A stretch of 64,000 nt of DNA from positions 1 to 64,000 of the forward strand of contig JAJQED010000041.1 in NCBI GenBank assembly GCA_021201825.1. The letters run 5' to 3'. Below the pieces are notes generated by a model. That model ran no database searches and had not been told where the DNA came from. It was given only the letters and a program-made list of their open reading frames with translations. Origin of the DNA: Alistipes sp. (GTDB lineage Bacteria; Bacteroidota; Bacteroidia; Bacteroidales; Rikenellaceae). Positions 7,504 through 15,594 of this stretch are shown in pieces. Numbering within the stretch: the stretch's first letter is position 1; every line of letters starts with the position of its first letter. The position numbers were made by a program, and so were the translations under genes.

Positions 7504-8706
7504 ATGAGTATGAAAAAACTGTTATTTACAATTGCACTGGCGGCCTTTGCCGTTACGGCTTTCTCGCAGGAGTACCACGGTTACAATGAGGATACCGGTA
7601 CCTACGAGCGTGTCACTGAAAGGGGGCCATACCTCACCGGTAAGTTCTTCGACAACTGGTTTATCGGGGTAGCCGGTGGTGTAAACCTCTACATGAGCAC
7701 GGGTGACGTCCACAAGGACTTCGGCAGCAGGCTTGCTCCCGCACTGGACGTGAGCCTCGGTAAGTGGGTTACCCCGAGCGTCGGTCTGCGTATGCAGTAT
7801 TCGGGCCTCAGGGCTAAGGGAGCCAACAAGTCGCAGACCATCTTCACCTACGGACAGGGTGACCACGGTTACTACGACAAGAAATTCAAATACGTGAGTT
7901 TCCATGCCGACTTCCTGTGGAACCTTTCCAACGCTATCGGCGGTTACAATGAAACACGTGTATGGGATTTCGTTCCTTATGTGGGTTTCGGTTTCGTACA
8001 GGCCAAGAACGTTTATCATGACCACCTGAAAAGCCGCGAATTCGCCGCTAACATGGGTCTTCTGAACGTGGTCCGCCTGGGCGAAGTTATCGACCTTACC
8101 CTCGAGGTTAGGTATATGATGACCAAAGCCCGCTTCGACAGGTGGGTCGGTTCTCGCAGCATCGACGGTATGCTCAGCCTTACCGCTGGTCTTAGCTTCA
8201 ACCTCGGACCCCGTGGCGGTTTCAAACGTCCTATCGCCGTAGCTCCGGCCAACTATACTCCTTACCAGCAGCGTATCAGCGCCCTGGAAAACGACCTTTC
8301 GAATGCCAACGACCGCATCAGCCGTCTGCAGAGGGAACTCGACGCCTGCAACGCACGTCCTACTCCGCAGCCTGAAGTCGTAACGGCTCCGCATACCATG
8401 TCGGTATTCTTCACCATAGGCAGCGCGCACATCACCGACACCTACATGAAGAACCTCGAAAGCTTCGCAGAGACCATCAAGGCTCATCCGAACCAGAAGT
8501 ACAACGTGACCGGATACTGCGACGCCGGTACCGGTAGCGTAAGGCGCAACGAAGAACTCAGCCGCCAGCGTGCCGAGGCAGTTGCCAACGTACTTGTGAA
8601 CAACTACGGTGTGAACCGCTCACAGCTCAACGTCGAAGGTAAAGGCGGTGTTTCCAAACACGTTAACAACCCGGCCCTCGACCGCGTAGTGATCGTAGCC
8701 CAGTAA
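7504..8706 (+). CDS. OmpA-family outer-membrane protein
   Basis: 400 aa. The signal peptide MKKLLFTIALAAFAVTAFSQ is preceded by two extra residues if translation starts at 7504; the ATG at 7510 is an alternative. Residues about 25-245 form an outer-membrane barrel domain with aromatic-ended strands (WFIGVAGGVNLYM, FVPYVGFGFVQA). A short coiled coil follows (ALENDLSNANDRISRLQRELDAC). The C-terminal OmpA domain (about 300-400) contains FFTIGSAHI, NVTGYCDAGTGS and NEELSRQRAEAVANVL, the peptidoglycan-binding loop-helix region. Its role is anchoring the outer membrane to peptidoglycan. Codon choice is visibly stricter than in neighbours (AAC, GGT, CGT, GAC preferred), a sign of very high expression. 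A strong terminator follows. Confidence 0.92.
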   Translation: MSMKKLLFTIALAAFAVTAFSQEYHGYNEDTGTYERVTERGPYLTGKFFDNWFIGVAGGVNLYMSTGDVHKDFGSRLAPALDVSLGKWVTPSVGLRMQYSGLRAKGANKSQTIFTYGQGDHGYYDKKFKYVSFHADFLWNLSNAIGGYNETRVWDFVPYVGFGFVQAKNVYHDHLKSREFAANMGLLNVVRLGEVIDLTLEVRYMMTKARFDRWVGSRSIDGMLSLTAGLSFNLGPRGGFKRPIAVAPANYTPYQQRISALENDLSNANDRISRLQRELDACNARPTPQPEVVTAPHTMSVFFTIGSAHITDTYMKNLESFAETIKAHPNQKYNVTGYCDAGTGSVRRNEELSRQRAEAVANVLVNNYGVNRSQLNVEGKGGVSKHVNNPALDRVVIVAQ

Positions 8707-8731
8707 TCTCATACGTTTATATATCAGGACA

Positions 8732-8767
8732 AAGCCCCGCTCATCGTGAGCGGGGCTTGTTCATTTT
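8732..8767 (+). terminator. strong intrinsic terminator after ompA
   Basis: A perfect 12-bp stem AAGCCCCGCTCA/TGAGCGGGGCTT with loop TCG (8732-8758) is followed by GTTCATTTTT. It lies between convergent genes and may also stop transcripts arriving from the minus strand. Confidence 0.9.
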
Positions 8768-8784
8768 TGGCGGTAGCGGCGGCT

Positions 8785-10500
8785 TTATAACAGATCGAAA
8801 TTGGATACGAGGACTGCCTCGAATTTCAATTTTTTCGCGGCCTCGGCTTCCGGAACCGGGATGGTCAGATCTATCGAATGGTCCGGTTCAACGTCAACGG
8901 GAATGCTCCCTTGCGAGACTACTTTCCTGCCACGTTTTACCGTATAATCTATCCGGCCTTTTAACCGGGTTACTTTCGAAGAGTTATTAAGGCTGATATC
9001 GCCGTTATTCGGGGATAGTACAAAAGTATACGGGTTTGACGGCATATCTGCAAGAGGAAGAGGCTCCTCCAGGATTATCCTCCCGACGACCGAATTGGGA
9101 AACCTGTCTGCAAATTCCCGGGTTACCCCGTCGGTATTCCACTGGCCGCCCGAACCGGGATAGATAACCGGACGGTCTTGCTCCATAGCTTTTAGCGCCA
9201 GGTAGCTTTTATAAAGTGGATAGCCGTTCGATGAGCCCCGGGCGATCGAGAACATGAGCAAGCTCGGATGAGTGGCCGAAGTGCCGTACATCGTTACTGC
9301 CCGGTCTATGAAAGATGCGGTCCAACGAGGGTCGTTCGAAAGCTTGCCGGCACCGGACCGGGAATCGCCACCAGTGCCAGTGTAAATATCGGCCTGGTTG
9401 ACGACGTATAACCCGATACTGTCACATAACCGGTAGAATTCATCCGGAAGCGGATAGTGTGGTATAGCAACGGTATTGTACCGTTGGGTTTTAATTCCGG
9501 ACAGGAACAGTGCCATTTGTTGCGGTTCCGGGATCGCCGTTATTTCATAGCAGGCCAAGGGGAGAGGGTAACCGTTGGTGTAAAGTTCGCCGTCCCGGAC
9601 CTCGAAATTACGGAACCCGGTTTTATAGTTCACATACTCGGTGTAACGCCCCTCGTATTGGTTTTTGATAGTAAGATCATATATATGGGGAGTTTCGTAA
9701 CTCCATGGCTTAAGGTCTTTAACGGTCAGCAGGAACCTTACTGTATCTTCCTCCTTCAGTCCCACTTCTGCATCCCGGTGTCCGGAAGCCACGGTCGTTC
9801 CGCTCCGGTCCCGGAGGGAGTAGTGCAGCCGTACGGACCGGGGATTGAGATATTGCGTTTTAAGTATAATACCCAGCTGCAGAACCGGGTCCTCGCCGTT
9901 TAAATTGAGCTCATATACGTAATCCCTCACCCTTATCCTCGGCTGGGACATCACAAGTACCTTTCCCGTAATTTCCCCGGTTCCCGTAGCGGCCGAGAGT
10001 ACCCGTGCAGCAGGATTTTTTTCGACCCGGATAGTCAGGGTATTGACACCCTCCTCTGACAATGCCGTTATATCGAATTCCGCCGCGCTGCGTGAACTCT
10101 GGTTATTGCCAGCCAGCTGGCCATTGACGAGTACCGAATACGGGTTGTCTACGGAACCGATATAGACCGAGACCATCCTGCCCACCCATGCGAACGGCAC
10201 TTTATATTTCCAACTGTATTCGATATGATCCCCCGTGTCGTTTTTCTCCGGCGTTTCGTCCATCGGCTGGAGATACAATGATGGACTCAGACTGCCGTCC
10301 CGGGCAGACTGCTCGTCGGGATAGGGTACGGTAAAGGTCCGAGGCAGTTCACGGCCGCTGTGGACCGTCTCGTAAGGCGGAAAGAGTTCCACCGCTTCGT
10401 CGTCGATCTCCTTGTCGTAACCGGGGATAAAAATATTGGGTTGGGCTTGGGAGTTAAATACGAAAAAAAGAAAGGTAAAAATTATCGGATACTTTTTCAT
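8785..10500 (-). CDS. GH2 beta-galactosidase-like secreted protein lacking catalytic residues
   Basis: 571 aa with signal peptide MKKYPIIFTFLFFVFNSQAQ. The layout follows a short glycoside hydrolase family 2 protein: a jelly-roll sugar-binding domain (about 40-185, including VYIGSVDNPYSVLVNGQLAG), an Ig-like domain (about 190-300) and a reduced barrel (about 300-490) with HYPLPDEFYRLCDSIGLYVVNQADIY. In LacZ the acid/base is in NHPSVIIWSLGNESGHG. The aligned stretch here is THPSLLMFSIARGSSNG, so Asn-Glu is replaced by Arg421-Gly422. No CEYAH-like nucleophile segment follows. It is probably a non-catalytic carbohydrate-binding or structural pseudoenzyme. The reading frame is intact, which argues against simple decay. 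Confidence 0.8.
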   Translation of the reverse strand: MKKYPIIFTFLFFVFNSQAQPNIFIPGYDKEIDDEAVELFPPYETVHSGRELPRTFTVPYPDEQSARDGSLSPSLYLQPMDETPEKNDTGDHIEYSWKYKVPFAWVGRMVSVYIGSVDNPYSVLVNGQLAGNNQSSRSAAEFDITALSEEGVNTLTIRVEKNPAARVLSAATGTGEITGKVLVMSQPRIRVRDYVYELNLNGEDPVLQLGIILKTQYLNPRSVRLHYSLRDRSGTTVASGHRDAEVGLKEEDTVRFLLTVKDLKPWSYETPHIYDLTIKNQYEGRYTEYVNYKTGFRNFEVRDGELYTNGYPLPLACYEITAIPEPQQMALFLSGIKTQRYNTVAIPHYPLPDEFYRLCDSIGLYVVNQADIYTGTGGDSRSGAGKLSNDPRWTASFIDRAVTMYGTSATHPSLLMFSIARGSSNGYPLYKSYLALKAMEQDRPVIYPGSGGQWNTDGVTREFADRFPNSVVGRIILEEPLPLADMPSNPYTFVLSPNNGDISLNNSSKVTRLKGRIDYTVKRGRKVVSQGSIPVDVEPDHSIDLTIPVPEAEAAKKLKFEAVLVSNFDLL

Positions 10501-10526
10501 GCCGTTCCTGTTTCAGCTGTATCCTG

Positions 10527-10534
10527 CAAAGATA
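10527..10534 (-). promoter_or_regulatory. -7 box of the GH2-like gene
   Basis: The minus strand reads TATCTTTG, an exact TAnnTTTG match. Transcription would start near 10520, about 20 nt before the ATG at 10500. No convincing -33 TTTG is visible. Confidence 0.5.
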
Positions 10535-10592
10535 TGATATTTACATGAAAATGTCCCGTGGTCAATCCCTCGCAAAGCGTGGTCGGAATTAG

Positions 10593-10600
10593 TATATTTG
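10593..10600 (+). promoter_or_regulatory. -7 box of the HsdR-N-type gene
   Basis: TATATTTG matches TAnnTTTG exactly and lies 20 nt ahead of the ATG at 10620. With 10527-10534 it forms a compact divergent promoter region of about 120 bp. No TTTG is present at the expected -33 distance. Confidence 0.5.
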
Positions 10601-10619
10601 CAGTACACACCATAAATCC

Positions 10620-11081
10620 ATGAAAAAATTTCCTGTACTCGATTTCCCGAAATTTCCGCTGCGCGTAAGCAGGGCCGGTTGTGGGGAGCGTATATGGGAC
10701 GGAATTCGCGGGATTTGGCTGGAACTCACTCCCGAAGAGTGGGTCAGGCGGCACGCTATCTCATACCTGACTGTAGATCGGGGAATACCGCCCTTGAATA
10801 TATCGCAGGAATATCCGGTCCATATATCCGGTATGGCCCAGCGGGCCGATATAGTGGTTACGGGTAAAAACGGCGAACCGGTGATGCTGGTTGAATGCAA
10901 GGCGCCCGCAGTTAGGTTGGATCGGACGGTTTACGCCCAGGCCGTGAGGTATAATGCAGTTGTTGGAGCCCGCTACCTAATGATCACCAACGGGCTAAAA
11001 CATTTCCTGTTTGAAAAGAAAGGGGACGGGGATCATATCCAGATCAGGAGTTTTCCCGAGTTGGCGTCTTTTTTTATTTAA
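10620..11081 (+). CDS. stand-alone type I restriction HsdR N-terminal-like protein (PD-(D/E)XK fold)
   Basis: 153 aa. The core matches a PD-(D/E)XK nuclease fold: QRADIVVTG (Asp77), then MLVECKAP (Glu92-x-Lys94), then a helix with YAQAVRYN. This resembles the HsdR N-terminal (HSDR_N_2) domain that cuts DNA in type I restriction enzymes. There is no helicase domain and there are no hsdM/hsdS genes nearby, so it is not part of a classical restriction system here. The catalytic acidic residues are intact, so nuclease activity is possible. The cellular role of such single-domain proteins, which I believe are common in Bacteroidetes, is not established. It ends 13 bp from the convergent lipoprotein gene. 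Confidence 0.8.
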   Translation: MKKFPVLDFPKFPLRVSRAGCGERIWDGIRGIWLELTPEEWVRRHAISYLTVDRGIPPLNISQEYPVHISGMAQRADIVVTGKNGEPVMLVECKAPAVRLDRTVYAQAVRYNAVVGARYLMITNGLKHFLFEKKGDGDHIQIRSFPELASFFI

Positions 11082-11094
11082 ACTCCGGGGAAAG

Positions 11095-12042
11095 TTAAAA
11101 TGCGGGCCGGTAGGAGATGCCTATGGAATTGGGCTGGAATTTTTCCGGTTGTTCTTCCAGGATATCCCCGTCGCTGTCGGGTTCTGCCGGGAAAACGTCG
11201 TCACGGGAAAATATCGTAAAGGTTATATCCTCAGGAGTCCAGCTATATGTGCCGACCAGTTCGCCATCTTCCGTAAACCGGATATCCTCGATCATTTCCT
11301 TGCCCATTCCCAGCCGCTCGCAAAATTCCAGGAATTGTTTGTTAAGGACAAACCGCCCGTCTTCACTCTCGGTATCCAGCACCATAAAGGGAAATTCCGC
11401 CACTTCCACCAGCGTGTCGCTGTCGTCGAAAATATAAAGGGTTTTGCCGGGTGGGACCGATATGAAGTGCGGTGAGATATTTTCATAGCCGATACCGTCC
11501 TCCCGCATAAAGAACTTACCCTCGCCCCGCAGGATCTCCACTTCCTGTTTGACGGTAAGGCTGTCCATGCCGAAGTCGACACACAATACATCCCTCTCCA
11601 TGCTCTCTTCCGCAAGCCGGGCTTCCCGTTCGACCGTGTTCTTCCCAACCTGCACAACGGCCTCTACCAGCATACCATCGGCATATTCGAAGTGGCCCGG
11701 AAGCAGGGGGTAATATGTTGTGATAAAGATGCCGTCCGCAGAATTGGAACTCTCCCGGATAATGATACTTTCGAACTGCTCCCCGTCAAAATACCAATCG
11801 ACCTCTGTTTCCGTATCTTCCGTCGCTTTAACTATCACCGACAGGTCAGGGCTTTTCATCGTAATGGTATCCACCTTGGTATAATATTTACGCATCACGA
11901 AATCCTCGGCATTGTCCCACCGCCCGACCCCGTAAAGGTCGAAACCGTTATACTCGTCGTCCACGTAAATATCCTTGTCCGAGGAACATCCGGCCAGGAC
12001 CGCAAGGGAGATTATTACAAATATCGGGAACAATTTTTTCAT
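11095..12042 (-). CDS. hypothetical lipoprotein
   Basis: 315 aa. The ATG at 12042 is chosen because MKKLFPIFVIISLAVLAGC is a typical lipoprotein signal (lipobox LAGC) and because a -7 box lies just upstream. The mature chain is acidic, dominated by predicted beta strands, with many Asp/Glu pairs and no motif I recognise. Examples are DNAEDFVMRKYYTKVDTI, GTYSWTPEDITFTIFSRDD and an acidic DSDGDILEEQPE near the end. It is likely exposed at the outer membrane or periplasm. A repeat-like inverted element sits in its leader. Confidence 0.75.
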   Translation of the reverse strand: MKKLFPIFVIISLAVLAGCSSDKDIYVDDEYNGFDLYGVGRWDNAEDFVMRKYYTKVDTITMKSPDLSVIVKATEDTETEVDWYFDGEQFESIIIRESSNSADGIFITTYYPLLPGHFEYADGMLVEAVVQVGKNTVEREARLAEESMERDVLCVDFGMDSLTVKQEVEILRGEGKFFMREDGIGYENISPHFISVPPGKTLYIFDDSDTLVEVAEFPFMVLDTESEDGRFVLNKQFLEFCERLGMGKEMIEDIRFTEDGELVGTYSWTPEDITFTIFSRDDVFPAEPDSDGDILEEQPEKFQPNSIGISYRPAF

Positions 12043-12063
12043 TAACCGCTGGTCTGTCAACCA

Positions 12064-12071
12064 CAAAAATA
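12064..12071 (-). promoter_or_regulatory. -7 box of the hypothetical lipoprotein gene
   Basis: The minus strand reads TATTTTTG (TAnnTTTG), giving a short leader before the ATG at 12042. This supports that start codon over the track start at 12066, which would overlap the box. Confidence 0.5.
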
Positions 12072-12151
12072 TAAAATTATAGTTAAAGCCGTTTTTGCGG
12101 CCGGATTAATCATCCGGTCGGCAGGCTTTAATATATAACAACCGACCCGAT

Positions 12152-12182
12152 AAAAAATTGCCCCGCACAGGGGCAATTTTTA
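12152..12182 (-). terminator. intrinsic terminator of the S41 peptidase gene
   Basis: A perfect 12-bp stem AAAAATTGCCCC/GGGGCAATTTTT with a 5-nt loop. On the minus strand the stem ends in a T-run, 13 nt after the S41 peptidase stop codon. Confidence 0.85.
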
Positions 12183-12194
12183 ATTATTAGGACA

Positions 12195-13634
12195 TTAAAT
12201 TTCGGCTTTGAGGTGTTCGATCGCCGTTTCGAGAACCACATCCCGGCCGGCAAGCATTTGTTCAAGGTTCGGGATCACTTCGATATGCGGAATGACACCG
12301 ATCCCAACGAACTCCCTCCCGTCCGTATATGTATCGTTCTTGGAACATATCGCGGCGAACATTCCCCCGGGCAGCTCTACCGAAATGGGTTGGCCGGTAC
12401 TGCCGAAAGTCTTTGTACCGATGCGGGTTATATGGGGCTGGTTATCCGTGAAAATAAGGAAATCTTCGGCAGCCGATGCCGTCCAGTATCCGGTAAGTAC
12501 CACTATCGGTACAACCGTCCGGTCCTCCATCGGGACGGTCACCGTGGTTTGCATATCGTGGAGCGGTTCCATCAGCTCGTCCCGCGCCGCCAGGTACATA
12601 TTTTTGGATAGCCGGTCCATTCCCGTAGTATCGGCATCTGCATAAAATTGCCCCCATGCCTTGTATGCCGCGATATGCTTGCGGGTACGGCTAGAACTTC
12701 CGTAAAGTACGCTGTCCGGGGTAAAATACTGCAAGATTGCCGTGCCGTTGTTCGTATTCCCTCCGCCGTTATAGCGCAGGTCAATAATGATCGCTTTGGC
12801 CTGCCGGACTTGGGGGTACAGTTCTTTAAACCGGTCTACGACATCCGTACTGCCGAAGCTGTTAAGCTGCAGGTAGCCTATCCCGTTTCCCAGTTCCCGG
12901 TACCTGATAAGTTCCCAGGGCAGGTTCCCCCTGTCGAGTACTTCGAGACGTTCGACCGGTAGCGCGTCGGCCTGTATGTCAAAGGTAAGTTCGATGGATC
13001 TTTCCTGTCCGTCCGGGACGATGTACCCGAGCGACAGCCTCTCCCCGTCCAGTCCCGAGAGTATTCCCCGCACACTCATAATCCGCCTGAGGTGGTCGGT
13101 ATTCTGACCGACGTAGGGCAAAGTATTCTCCCTTATATGATCCTCTACGGGAATTCCGTTCACCGAAGTTACTATGCTTCCGAGCGGTATCTGCTCCGAC
13201 AGGTTATCGCTTACCGTCTCAACCACCGGCAGACCGCCGATATCGTTCAGTTGCAGGTATCCCTCTTTTAATAGCCCCCGGACTATCGGTATCCTAACAT
13301 GATCCGGTGGGTTATCGTTATGGTTAGAGATTCCCGGTGCCCACACGTAGGTATGCCCGTCGTTCAACCGGGCGCACAACTTCTGTAAGAGCAGAAAATA
13401 TTCGTAATCGTTTTCGGTTTGCATCGCCAGCGGCAGCATAGCCTGGAACGTACTGTCCCATGCGGAACGGTCGACCTTGTCCATAAATACGAAATTGTAA
13501 TTGGCCTCCTGCCAGAATTTGGCCAACCCGAAAGCTTTTTGCTCCGGGGTGAGTATGGCCGATGGCCTTGCCGGCTCCTGCGCATTGGCCGCAATACAGC
13601 AAACGAAAAGAATGAGGGTGAATAAATTTTTCAT
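12195..13634 (-). CDS. secreted S41-family peptidase
   Basis: 479 aa from the ATG at 13634, where the signal peptide MKNLFTLILFVCCIAANAQ begins; the track start is nine residues longer. An N-terminal helical region with LNDGHTYVW is followed by a PDZ-like stretch (LGSIVTSVNGIPVEDHI) and the S41 core: IIIDLRYNGGGNTNNG, then GYWTASAAEDF carrying the catalytic Ser (about residue 387), and GTKTFGSTGQ with the partner Lys. S41 enzymes (tail-specific protease/Tricorn type) cleave C-terminal or unfolded segments. Export places it in the periplasm or on the surface. The natural substrate is unknown. Terminators on both sides suggest a single-gene transcript. Confidence 0.88.
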   Translation of the reverse strand: MKNLFTLILFVCCIAANAQEPARPSAILTPEQKAFGLAKFWQEANYNFVFMDKVDRSAWDSTFQAMLPLAMQTENDYEYFLLLQKLCARLNDGHTYVWAPGISNHNDNPPDHVRIPIVRGLLKEGYLQLNDIGGLPVVETVSDNLSEQIPLGSIVTSVNGIPVEDHIRENTLPYVGQNTDHLRRIMSVRGILSGLDGERLSLGYIVPDGQERSIELTFDIQADALPVERLEVLDRGNLPWELIRYRELGNGIGYLQLNSFGSTDVVDRFKELYPQVRQAKAIIIDLRYNGGGNTNNGTAILQYFTPDSVLYGSSSRTRKHIAAYKAWGQFYADADTTGMDRLSKNMYLAARDELMEPLHDMQTTVTVPMEDRTVVPIVVLTGYWTASAAEDFLIFTDNQPHITRIGTKTFGSTGQPISVELPGGMFAAICSKNDTYTDGREFVGIGVIPHIEVIPNLEQMLAGRDVVLETAIEHLKAEI

Positions 13635-13707
13635 GCCAAGAGTGTTTAAAGTATAACGCAATCTTTTGCGGACCGCAACACTTTTACCGGCCCCTCCACC
13701 CGAAACA

Positions 13708-13734
13708 GTGAGGCCCGCAGAACGCGGGCCTCAC
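13708..13734 (-). terminator. hairpin terminator after the GNAT gene
   Basis: A perfect 11-bp GC-rich stem GTGAGGCCCGC/GCGGGCCTCAC with loop AGAAC lies between the GNAT stop codon (13775) and the start of the S41 gene (13634). The T-tract on the minus strand is weak (TGTTTC), but stem strength and position support termination. Confidence 0.7.
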
Positions 13735-13774
13735 TTGTGCAAAATTAAAAAAACGGTTATAGATAAGCCTAAGC

Positions 13775-14314
13775 TTAAGATTTCTTGGGATTGAGTAACT
13801 GCATGAAATATTCGTCGAGCCACCCGGAAGTCGTACGCACCCACTCCCGTTTGACGCCCACTGTCAGGAACCCCTTGCTGCGGAAAAGGTTTATGCTGGC
13901 CGTATTGTCGAACAGTATATTACAGTAGAGCTGGTTAAGGTTGAGGATCATAAAGCCGTACCGGATAACGATCTGCAAGGCGCTGGAGGCGTATCCCTGG
14001 CATTTGTCTTTCTTGTCGTATATCAGCACCCCGATCCCGGCCCGGCGGTTGTATGGATCGATATCGAACAGGTCGATACATCCCACGGGTCGACCCTGTT
14101 CCTTTTCTTCGATTATCAGGCGCAGCTGCCGGGTCTCGAAAACGTCGTATTTCTGGCTGTCGATGAACTGCCGGAGTATATGCCGGGAAAACGGGGCGAC
14201 CGTATTGCTGACTTTCCATATATTGGTGTCGTTCTCCCATTTGTAAAGTATGTCCACGTCCTCGGGTTCCAGCGCCCTCAGCCTCACGATGTCCGATTCC
14301 AGCAGGTTACTCAT
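13775..14314 (-). CDS. GNAT family N-acetyltransferase (RimJ/SpeG-like)
   Basis: 179 aa. IVRLRALEPEDVDILYKWEND is the usual opening of Acetyltransf_3 proteins. GCIDLFDIDPYNRRAGIGVLI followed by KCQGYASSAL is the acetyl-CoA pyrophosphate loop region, and NTASINLFRSKGF is the C-terminal signature. The acceptor (protein N-terminus, polyamine or small molecule) cannot be told from sequence. The ATG at 14314 overlaps the ROK stop codon (TGATG), so the two are translationally coupled. The GTG at 14317 is the alternative start. Confidence 0.85.
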   Translation of the reverse strand: MSNLLESDIVRLRALEPEDVDILYKWENDTNIWKVSNTVAPFSRHILRQFIDSQKYDVFETRQLRLIIEEKEQGRPVGCIDLFDIDPYNRRAGIGVLIYDKKDKCQGYASSALQIVIRYGFMILNLNQLYCNILFDNTASINLFRSKGFLTVGVKREWVRTTSGWLDEYFMQLLNPKKS

Positions 14315-15543
14315 CACAGTCCGATTATATTGTTCCTTATAAGCATGGCGGCGCCCAGCGCACCGGCATTCTCTTCCATCTGCGACAGACGGAATTTCGT
14401 ATCCTTATATACCAGGTTCAGCGAATACTTGTTAGTGGCGGCTTTCATCGGGAGCATCACGTAATCGCCCGCCCGCGACAGGTTCCCGCCGACGATAACA
14501 AGCTCGGGATTGAAAATATTGATCAGGAAAGCAACACTCTTGCCAATCTTCTCGCCGGCTTCCTCGATCAGTTCGATACTGAGCGTGTCGTCGTTCTTCG
14601 CCGCCTCGATTATGTCGTCAATATGTATGGGTTCCCCTTTGGAGAACTTGCTCCGCAAAACGGTATTCACCCCGGCCTCGATCATCGATACGATCTTTTT
14701 CTCGAGGGCGATACCCGACACCTCCGTTTCGAGGCATCCTTTCTTCCCGCAGGCACAAATAATCTCATTCTCAAAGAACGGTGTATGGCCGAACTCCCCG
14801 GCGAATCCGCTTTTGCCGTAATAGAGTTTACCGTCCATTATGACCCCGATGGCTACGCCGCGGCCCAGGTGCAAATAGACCATATTCTTTTCGTCGCGGA
14901 TGTTGCCTGAAAAATATTCCGCATAACACCAGGCCCGGGTATCGTTCTCGAGCAGTACCCGTATACCGGTGCGTTGCTCGATGATCTCACGCAGGGGTTG
15001 TTCGGTCGAAGTGAAATATTTGTAGCTCCTGCCAGTGTTCGGGTTGACCCGGCCGGCGATACAGACTCCCATCCCGAGCATTTTCCCCGGCTCGATGCCG
15101 CAACCGGCAATGAACCTCTCGATGGCAAGGCAGATCCGTTCCAGCGACTTGTTGTTATCCGCCAGTTCGAAATCCGGCTCGGTGTCGCTTTTGATAATAT
15201 TATTCTTCAGGTCGGTAACCACAAAATGTATGCGGTCCCGGCTGACGTCCACCCCCACAAAATAGATGGCCGAATTGGCCAGCCCGAAAATATTGGGCCT
15301 CCGTCCCCCGGGGGTCTCCACTTTGCCGTTGTCGGTCACGATGTCTTCTGCAACCAGTTCGCCCACCAATTTGGTTATGGTCGGGATGCTGATATGCAGC
15401 TGTTTTGACAGGTCGGCGAGGGTACTTTCGCCGTTCAGGGCCATGTACGCGATAATGTTCCTCTTAATGAGGTTGTTCTTATGCGTGATGCCCTTGGCGA
15501 CATCGCTTTCGTGGCGGTTGAAAAATTCCTTTAAGGTCGTCAT
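14314..15543 (-). CDS. ROK-family protein with N-terminal winged HTH (NagC/XylR-type regulator)
   Basis: 409 aa. Residues about 25-85 form a winged helix-turn-helix (IAYMALNGESTLADLSKQLHISIPTITKLVGELV, with the wing GKVETPGGRRP). The rest is a ROK sugar-kinase-like fold: YFVGVDVSRDRIHFVVTD, LLENDTRAWCYAEYF, GHTPFF and the zinc site CACGKKGCLE. Such proteins sense a sugar or sugar phosphate and repress catabolic genes, sometimes keeping kinase activity. The Asp in ENDTRA, the catalytic position in ROK kinases, is present. It is preceded by an AT-rich leader with a palindrome and co-transcribed with the GNAT gene. No sugar-utilisation locus is adjacent, so the regulon is unknown. Confidence 0.88.
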   Translation of the reverse strand: MTTLKEFFNRHESDVAKGITHKNNLIKRNIIAYMALNGESTLADLSKQLHISIPTITKLVGELVAEDIVTDNGKVETPGGRRPNIFGLANSAIYFVGVDVSRDRIHFVVTDLKNNIIKSDTEPDFELADNNKSLERICLAIERFIAGCGIEPGKMLGMGVCIAGRVNPNTGRSYKYFTSTEQPLREIIEQRTGIRVLLENDTRAWCYAEYFSGNIRDEKNMVYLHLGRGVAIGVIMDGKLYYGKSGFAGEFGHTPFFENEIICACGKKGCLETEVSGIALEKKIVSMIEAGVNTVLRSKFSKGEPIHIDDIIEAAKNDDTLSIELIEEAGEKIGKSVAFLINIFNPELVIVGGNLSRAGDYVMLPMKAATNKYSLNLVYKDTKFRLSQMEENAGALGAAMLIRNNIIGL

Positions 15544-15586
15544 GCGGTTCCTTAACCGGATTTTGGCCGGCTATTAATATTAAGCG

Positions 15587-15594
15587 CAAATATA
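15587..15594 (-). promoter_or_regulatory. -7 box of the ROK-GNAT operon
   Basis: The minus strand reads TATATTTG, an exact TAnnTTTG match, giving a leader of about 37 nt before the ATG at 15543. A clear TTTG -33 is missing and the upstream DNA is very A/T-rich. Confidence 0.55.

Noticed and set aside
7522-8487. 321-aa minus-strand ORF
   Set aside because: It is antisense to ompA, lacks any recognisable motif, and exists because biased codons leave few stops on the other strand.
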